A stretch of 64,000 bases of DNA from positions 14,366,354 to 14,430,353 of the forward strand of contig NC_045139.1 of NCBI RefSeq assembly GCF_008831285.2. The letters run 5' to 3'. The stretch's first letter is position 1. Each line of letters begins with the position of its first letter. Shown here piece after piece: positions 56,601 through 64,000 of the stretch. The notes under the pieces are model-generated. The model saw nothing but the letters and a program-made list of their open reading frames with translations, was not told where the DNA came from and searched no databases. This DNA comes from Nymphaea colorata (lineage: Eukaryota > Streptophyta > Magnoliopsida > Nymphaeales > Nymphaeaceae). The position numbers and the translations under genes are program-made.

Positions 56601-58859
56601 GCGGGTTTGCTTCAATATACCACCCTTTCCGTTAAATGATAGAGAATGATAGAGAGCGATAAAATGGGAAATATATAATAAAATTTGGGGACAGGAAGTT
56701 TCCTACATACAAAAACAATCCGCAAAATCAAGAGAGAGAAAAAAAGCCATGGTTTTTCTATTTTTTTTTCAAAAGAGTTGAAAAAAAAATAGAAGAAAAA
56801 TAAGATCCACAACAATCACTTGCCCGGTTGCCCGTCATGACCTATTGATCTTCTATATATAGTAGTTATGTCTAAGTACTAGTATATGTAATATATGGGA
56901 ACCCCAATTCCATAAAAATCTTTACTAATTGAACAAAAAAACGATTTTTTTTTGTCTTGGGCAAAGTTTGGCTTAATATCATAAGTCCAATCTCAATTTT
57001 CAGTAATGTCTGATAACAGCCCTTTTAATAACAATCAACTAAGGGCTATCATTCCATTTATAGTTAAGGATGAAACCCTCTGGCACTCTCAAGATTAGAG
57101 AGAACAGAACATGGATTTATGTGACTTGGAAAGACAAAGAGATTGCTTACATCCATAGTCAAGTTTGATTATATGTCAAAGGGACATAACATAGCTGGTT
57201 AGACAGGTGGTTGCATCAAAAGTGCATCATCGGTTTTATTCTGGTGGGTTTTACTTCTTTGTATTGTAAGTAGTGGGAGGTGAGGAAACATTAGACCTCT
57301 TTCCTCTTTTTCTGAATGATAAGTTGTTAGCATCTTACTTACTCGAAAGTTTCACTATATCAAACAACAACAACAACAATAACAAATTCAAGAGATGCTG
57401 CCCCTCTCTCAATACAAGAGCCTAGCAACACCCAACAGCAAAAATTTAAGATAATATTTTTGATCTGCATAAAACAAGGGAAGTCTATCAAATTGGGATC
57501 AGGCTCCTCCACGCTCTTCCAACAATTATTAAATGCTATAGTTGCAATGGGGCTCAAAATGGTTCATGTTAATTTAGTAGTTGAGTTGAGAAGGTAAATT
57601 AGGGCCCCCATTTGCCTCGGCGTAACGTCGTAATATTCAAAATGAGGAGGAGTCTTAAAGAACTCAGTTTGATTGCCAAAGGGAAAAAAAAAAGTTGATT
57701 CGTTCTCTCTTTTTCTTCTACTTGCCTTTCTGCTGTATAATTGATGACGATTTGTGGGGCAAAAAATTATTTGTCATTTTTAAGGCAAAATAACAGAGTC
57801 TATGTCAAAAGTTTTGCCATCGACAATTTTTTTTCTACTTATAATCATTATTAGGCAAAAGGAGTGGGCCTGGCGAACCATTTGCCTTCAACCAACAGCT
57901 GCTTGCCTATAATATTTGTTCACTTGAACCACCTTACAAGAAATGTGATACAAGTATAGTATTTATGCTTAGTTTGGATGTCACCCCACCTACCCAAGAA
58001 GCAAGATGACTTGTTCAATAAGAAAAAATATCGATACTGAAAAATTGGTTGTGATTGTTACATCTATATTTATGATGGTTGTACGGCAGACGATAGAACT
58101 AATTATATTGCATATACTTATAAATTTCTAAATAGATTTCTTACGCTTCTTTATCTCATATATATATATAAGAATGATAAAAATTAAAAACCATGACTAA
58201 AAAAATGTAAACAATTACTCAAATCATCATAAACTTTTGTTATACTATAAATCATCACTAATATCCCACGGAGACCATTTTTAACTTTTTTGTTATTCAG
58301 CAACCTCCAGCAGCGGAGAGATTTCAGAAGGGAAAGAGAGAGATTTTTTTTTTTTTGCTTGTCCTCTCTGTTCGTCCACATTAGTCGTGACTTCCCACGT
58401 TACTTTGAAGTCATGCTTTATACTTTTTCTTTTATGACAAAGACGTAACAAGATTGACTCCACGATGCTCCTAACCTACGGTGGCGGCGGTGAGACGGTT
58501 GATCCCACAAATGATCGAATCCGAACTTATGGCTTCCTGTTCCTGTACACCTTGGTCCTAATAATCGAGTTGAGTTAATTTTGATGTTTAAACCAGGTTT
58601 ACTTTACTTTCAGCACCAGATAATTTTCTGGAGTATCTAAATTTCCCTCCAAACAAGCTCAGTTGTTGTTTGACCTTTCATTTGATACCTCTAGAGTTGT
58701 TCTTGTTAGGCTTTAACCTTTGATAAAACTTTATATTTTGATGATTGTGTTGTAAAATTTTCATAATATTTTTCTCATTCAAAGCTCAAATTTTCTGCAC
58801 ATCGGGCTAGGTGGGTCAACTTGGAACTTTGAAAAATATTCGAGGAGAGTGTTCGATAA
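56601..58859. other. Intergenic AT-rich DNA
   Basis: Homopolymer A and T runs and short TA arrays (58157-58170). No gene or definable transposon seen. Confidence 0.5.
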
Positions 58860-60030
58860 GCCAAGACCAAGGCAATGGGGAGGGTTTCTTGACAAGGGAG
58901 ACGTAATGAATGAGTTTTGTGCCAAGAGTCGATCAGAAACCGGTGTTTTCAGCTCAAGACCATAACTCGTTTTGAGTCAAATAACAACAGAAGTAGTCTT
59001 AAAATTTTCAAAACAAAAATGCAGGTGAAAAGATACATCCAGGACGATTTGCTACGGGTAATCGACCAAGTCTCACTGTGTACTTTTCTAAAAGGATTCA
59101 CCACTGGCAACGATATTGATGATATTGTCATGTGGATCAAACAATGTTCAAAGATCAAATTTGGTGTCCGAATTGATGTTAAGCTCAGGTTCTTAAGATG
59201 GTTTCATGTCCAAAAGGAACATTGGTGGTTTCCATCAAGAAAGGGAAAAGGTAACCATCCGCAGTCAGATGCTTCGAACTACATAAATACTTTTCTTTCT
59301 ACAGTCGGCGCTCTGCCTTTCCCGTCCTCTAGTCGTCACAAAGGATTTAAAACATGCACCTTTTAGAGGCAGCAGTACACTTTCATTTACTGCTTCTCAT
59401 GAAGGGAGAGTCAGTGAACAGGTGTGATGCAGGAAAAAATGTAGGCGTTGCTCACGGAATAATGAACTACAGTGAAGAAAACCGACAGGTCCAACAGGTT
59501 CTGTTACTTCTTGAAGCCTGTCACCGTGAATCCAGTGTCGAGAGATGACTGTGATTATGAACTGGTACGAAGGATAGATTTCATCTGTTGAAGATAAGAA
59601 CTAGGACTTGAGGGGATCATGGAAGAGAACTACAAGATGTGGCACAGAGTTGTGCTGCTTAATCCTCCAGTCATGGAACCGTGCAGTCAATATGAAAATG
59701 GTTGATGCGCAGACATCAAAAAACCTGTTAAACTATAGGAAAATTTGGCAAGGCTGCTTTTGTCTTCTTCACAGGGACCCGTCTGGTGGTGTAATCGTGA
59801 AGCGCAGGACTACATCTACTATTTTAAATAACTATGAAGCTTGTACACGTCTGACTCGTTTCAAAAACTTCTGGATGTACATTTTCTGCTGCATTGATAT
59901 TTCTTTTCTGATGAACAATCATTCTACGAACCCTTTCTTTTCCTTTTCTAGTTGGGATCGTGCACGGAAACATTATCTGGAGTCGTTTGTTCAACTTGGA
60001 AAGCTCCCCATTTTAGTTCAGTAGCAATAT
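58860..60030 (+). pseudogene. Decayed coding-like DNA, family not recognised
   Basis: Protein-like stretches occur in different plus-strand frames: PRPRQWGGFLDKGDVMNEF (58862 on), then a 149-codon frame 58917-59366 (MQVKRYIQDDLLRVIDQVSL...), KPVTVNPVSRDDCDYELVRR (near 59515-59575) and EENYKMWHRVVLLNPPVM (near 59620). The frame changes and stops between them suggest a mutated gene or scattered exons with unseen introns. I cannot assign a function. Confidence 0.3.
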
Positions 60031-61431
60031 GTGAAGACCTGCCCACAGAAAGTTAGATTCTTTCAGAATTCGGTACTTCAGTTGTGTGACTGTCAGTCCG
60101 CAAACCAAATTTCCAGGGGTGTTTGATTGGCTAGGAACTAATGTTCTTTGATGAACCAAGATAGAAAACGCCAGAAGCCTTGAATAGAAGCAACCATTTT
60201 AGTCAAAACCAAGCTTTTCATGAAAACAAATTGATTATACATATTACTTCTCAATGGTGTGTACCTCCGCAAACTTTTGACACTATAAATACATTCACTA
60301 GTAGCAACTCCAGAGAGTTTCATTATTCATGGAAGTAGTTACTATCAAGTGGACAAATCGAACTGTTGATTTGTCCAAAGACTTGGGGAAATGACAAAGT
60401 TGTTGCTTTCCTAATACCTGCAAGTGACGGCATTTTTTGCACGATTATACGTAAAATTACAACCCACATAAAGGGGCAGCTTGCTGTCCAACTAATAGAA
60501 TCTTGGTAAAAATGTGCTTGTTTAAGACATACGCCTGCTAGTTTCCATGATCTGATTATGAACTGATCTAGGTTTTCATATTCGATAATCTCATTAACCA
60601 TCATTCCAGAGAGACCAGAAAGGAAGCCTTATGTGGTTGATTCTTGGGCACATTCGGTTACAGTCAAGTTCTTTGTATAACAAATGGAAAAAATAAAATA
60701 ACATGAACATGTTACATTCCACACAAAAAGACATTGGAGACAAATCAGCAGACACAATCAGAGGATGGAAGTAAAGCAAGAATTTTACATAAAAGGGACT
60801 GGGTGCAATGCATAAGCCGGCAGATGCAGTTGGGAGATTGTCATGCACCATCTTCAGCAGATTCCAGCCTGGCTCATTACTTGTTGATGCAGAACCAGCC
60901 TGTCAAGCTCTGTGCATTATTCTTTCTACTTTCAAGAAGATCACACACTTCAAAAATACAATCATGACGGAGGGTAAGAGGTAGAGTTAGTTCCTGTTGC
61001 CATATGCCTGCAATCAACCACACATTAAAGTAGATGATCAGAGTGCGTAGATGAAGTTGAAGTACTGCTGCCATATTCCAGACCCGAAAAGATTTCAGAA
61101 AACTACCGCTGCCTGTAGAATCGAATCAAACTGAGTTGAGCTGCTATATTAAAAATGGTATTTTAAAATTCAGAAAAGCATTCAAAATTTTAAAAATTAG
61201 AAAAGCGATCTAAACAAAGGAAGAGCAAATGCAGAAGATTATAATTTGCAGGGAACAACGTCAATAAGCAAACAGTAGCTAACAAAAAACTAATCAGAAG
61301 AAAAGAAAGCAGATTTGGGCACTTGGAAGTAGGGGGTGACTCAGCCTAAAATGCCTGCTGGGATTGGTTCTAATAACATTGGTTTGATTAAAATCAATTC
61401 TACTATTTAAAATAGATATGGCGCTCAGTTA
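60031..61431. other. 3' flank of the IQD gene and intergenic DNA
   Basis: No gene recognised. The part next to 61431 must hold the IQD 3' untranslated region (minus strand). Frames of 60-90 codons on the minus strand have no domains. Confidence 0.5.
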
Positions 61432-63277
61432 CTAAACTTCTCCTTGCATCATACTGACCTCTACGGCAACCAAAGATCTGCAGTAATTGGTGTTTGTGAG
61501 CACAGAACAGGACGAACCACATTCACTATCTTTTAGCGACATTGCTGATCTGTCAAGCTTGATGGGACCTGTATACTGATAGCCTTTGCACGTTGATCCT
61601 ACTTGTGAAGATGACCTCTGCATCCGGATGCCGCGAGGCACGCTCCTGCTCTCCGTAGACGTTCGCCTCCTAGATGATGTTCTCTCATATGTTTCAGGCC
61701 TCTGCTTTGGTGCACTCTGAGACCGTGCCTTAGCTCGAGAAGATTCTGTGTTAGCCATGTAACTGGGGCAAGAACTGTAGTCGTTGGAAACCGACTCTGC
61801 ATACTCGTGTCTAGGAGCTCCAAATAAGCCTTTGCTTGAATATGGCCTAGACATGGCCGAGAAGAACTGTGGGCTACTCTGTGTAGTAGCGAATGAGAAC
61901 TCCTCAAAATGTCCACTACAAGCTCTTGGGCTGAGATCAGTGTATGCAGTTGAGGGTGCAGGAGATTGAGCGCGGTCCAGCTTTGGAAGAGGTGGTAGGG
62001 ACCTCTTGTGTGCAGAGAACATCTGCTCAGATTTATCATACGATCCTGAATTGCTTATCCTGCTCTTTGAAATGACCATGCCCTCGCCAATATCCATCTC
62101 AACAATTTTTATGTTCTCATCTGGACTTCTGTCCATATCCTATATGAACAAAGTACAAAATGGCAAATCAGTTGCTAATTCATCATCAAGCTCCATAATA
62201 GATTATTGGCTTTTTAACCCTAAAACTTGCTCTGTTTTTGTAAATTCAGCAAATTCCATAGGTGTGTTAAATCAATTTGCGCATTGATACATTCTGCTAT
62301 TAGGATGTTGACATACTCAGGAACAACAAATTTTGCACATTTAACAAGGTAGAAGACCGTCAAATCAAGGCGGGCTGCTTCGGGAACAGGGCTTACATAA
62401 GAATGTCTATATCGGTGGTGGTGTTCATGAGTTGATCGCCTGTGAGTAGACAGCCTCTGAGAAGAAGGTGGTGATTCATCAACATTTCTAATTCTCTGAG
62501 CCCGAGCTCTAGCCTGCACGGTTACGAGCGCCTGCATACACCTGAGAGTCGCTGCTGCCTGTTTCCTCACTAGGTGACCTCTCACTAATGCCTGCAACCT
62601 CACCAAACCTTTTAGTGCTCTCAAGGCCTTCTTTGCCTGCATGGAACACAGGGTTGAGGGGAGTCACTAATTTTGACAAAGGGAGAGAGAGGCGCGGGGA
62701 GAAATGTTAGGATTTGCTACTCTCAAACCTATTAACAAATTAAATTGATTGAGAGAAAGAGATGCATGGAGAGGTAAGAGGAGTGGCTAATTTGTATCTG
62801 TTAACAAGAAAATGAGTTGTGAGATGGGAGGGGGTCGGTAACCAGATGAGCACGAAAAGCCGACTGGATCTTGATGGCAGCGGCTTCTTCAGCAGCAGTT
62901 GGCCTGCGGGGACTGGCAGTCAGTCTGATGACAGCAGCGGCAGCTTGAGCAGCAGCTATGGCGGCATCAGCAGCCGCAGCGGTGGCGGCAGCGACGGCAA
63001 TAGCATGTTTCCGTTGCTCACTTTCAGATTCGCAGACGGATATGATAGAACCGGATGTGGTAGTATTGGCAGCAGCGGCAGCAATCGAATCTGCAGAATT
63101 CGAATCCTTGTGAGTAGATCTCCTGAAGCTCCATCTGCGCTTCTCTTTTGGAGGCTGACTTGCTGCGGAGGTGGATTGATTCTCAGCCAGAGAGAGACCT
63201 TGGCTCTCCTTGTCCTTCTCTTTCTCCTTCTTGCCGCTGCCCAAGAAGCTTCTCAGCCATTTACTGGTCCTCCCCAT
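61432..63277 (-). CDS. IQD: IQ67-domain (IQD) calmodulin-binding protein, three exons
   Basis: IQD proteins are plant scaffolds that bind calmodulin and often associate with microtubules, the plasma membrane or the nucleus. Exons 63277-62843, 62636-62397 and 62139-61432 join in phase 0 to give 460 aa. The N terminus is basic ([17 protein letters not shown]). An Ala-rich helix (about 80-120) leads into the IQ67 domain: [16 protein letters not shown] ends exon 1 and [20 protein letters not shown] opens exon 2. A phase-0 intron at this place in the IQ67 domain is the hallmark of the family. A second IQ-like repeat ([16 protein letters not shown]) follows. The C-terminal DUF4005-type signature is present: [20 protein letters not shown] and MQRSSSQ, with a closing [19 protein letters not shown]. 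This tail resembles the Arabidopsis IQD22-24 group, but I would not fix the number. The frame is intact; ATG at 63277 is the natural start. Confidence 0.95.
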
Positions 63278-64000
63278 TACTGCTGCTACATGAAACTAAA
63301 GAAGACTGAAGGGTATTTTGTATGAGGGGCAGCAGCCATTGCGGGGGATAGACAGAACAGAAGAATCAACAAGCTGGCTGCGTAGACATGCTAGAGAAGA
63401 CTCTCTCTCTCTATTTTAATAATACCGTATCCATCCCCTCACTGTCTAAAACCATCTGGCTGCCTGCTCCCATTATATGCCCTTCATGTTTATGTGCTGC
63501 AGTCTTCCTTATTGGCGTTGGTTTGACTCTAATGTTGAAGGCGACGCTTCCTTCCTTTTTCGATTTTCTTTTATCTCTTATAATATGTGGCAGCCTATTT
63601 TATTGAGAGAGAGAGAGAGCCCACCAGCCAGTGTTCAGAGCACAAGAAGTTATGGTTTGAACTGTTGATGACTTAAGGATCACTCTCATCTTTCTCAAAG
63701 CTGACCAAATTGCCCGCACTTCATTGTCCTTAAGTTGGTTCTGCTAAGACAATTCTGTAGTTCCTGCAAGTTGGGTCCCTTGTGAAGTTAAGGCAGACTG
63801 TTCAGCGTTCCCCCTTGACCTTTCTCTCTCACACACACTCAGTTCCATGAGTTCTCAGAGGTAGCTCTTTTCTGGTATTCTTGGGAAGGGAGGGGCTGTG
63901 TGCTGGTAACTTGGTGTCCCTCCCATCACCAATTAAGAGACAAACTGGAGTCGTTGTCAAGTAAAGCAACAGGTCAGAAGCCATGTGAGATGGCGAGGTC
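63278..64000 (-). promoter_or_regulatory. Upstream region of the IQD gene
   Basis: This side holds the IQD leader and promoter on the minus strand. CT repeats occur near 63402-63413 and a GA tract at 63607-63620. No TATA box could be fixed with confidence and no further gene starts before the window ends. Confidence 0.4.

Noticed and set aside
62819..63325. 168-codon plus-strand frame opposite IQD exon 1
   Set aside because: Ser/Gly-rich antisense image of the Ala-rich IQD N terminus.

Overview
This 64-kb window is nuclear DNA from a flowering plant. The evidence is split genes with short GT-AG exons, plant-only gene families (GT-2 trihelix factor, IQ67-domain protein, RHD3-type ER GTPase), long AT-rich intergenic DNA full of CT/TA/GA microsatellites, and relics of plant transposons. 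I cannot place the species from sequence alone.

Layout. 0.6-0.9 kb (-): a small RING-H2 protein. 2.0-2.85 kb (-): a decayed Ty1/copia element with LTR end, primer binding site and gag. 3-20 kb: a gene-poor stretch with microsatellites, a hAT-like MITE (8.8 kb), several local duplications and a 122-bp TC/TA/GA palindrome (18.9 kb). 20.2-22.7 kb (+): a two-exon GT-2-clade trihelix transcription factor. 22.7-29 kb: no convincing gene. 29.3-37.8 kb (+): a NIMA-related kinase with 14 coding exons, whose intron 12 holds an inserted repeat with a 241-bp tandem duplication. 40.1-41.1 kb: a GTAC-rich repeat. 41.2-46.6 kb (+): an eight-exon LAS1 pre-rRNA-processing endonuclease gene with a hAT-like MITE in intron 5. 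47.2-55.8 kb (-): a complete 22-exon ROOT HAIR DEFECTIVE 3 (atlastin-type) GTPase gene, tail-to-tail with LAS1. 58.9-60 kb: decayed coding-like DNA. 61.4-63.3 kb (-): a three-exon IQD calmodulin-binding protein.

Five multi-exon genes were reconstructed by joining exons whose phases agree and whose products match known families end to end: trihelix 593 aa, NEK 704 aa, LAS1 599 aa, RHD3 772 aa, IQD 460 aa. They are not an operon. Four of the families (GT-2 trihelix, NEK, RHD3, IQD) are linked in other plants to cell expansion, microtubules or ER shape, but I treat the proximity as chance.

Most notable observations: three of the 21 RHD3 introns must begin with GC rather than GT for the protein to stay in register; two RHD3 introns carry plus-strand coding-like fragments I cannot identify; and the convergent LAS1/RHD3 pair has back-to-back poly(A) signals 5 bp apart. 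I found no clearly new biological system.
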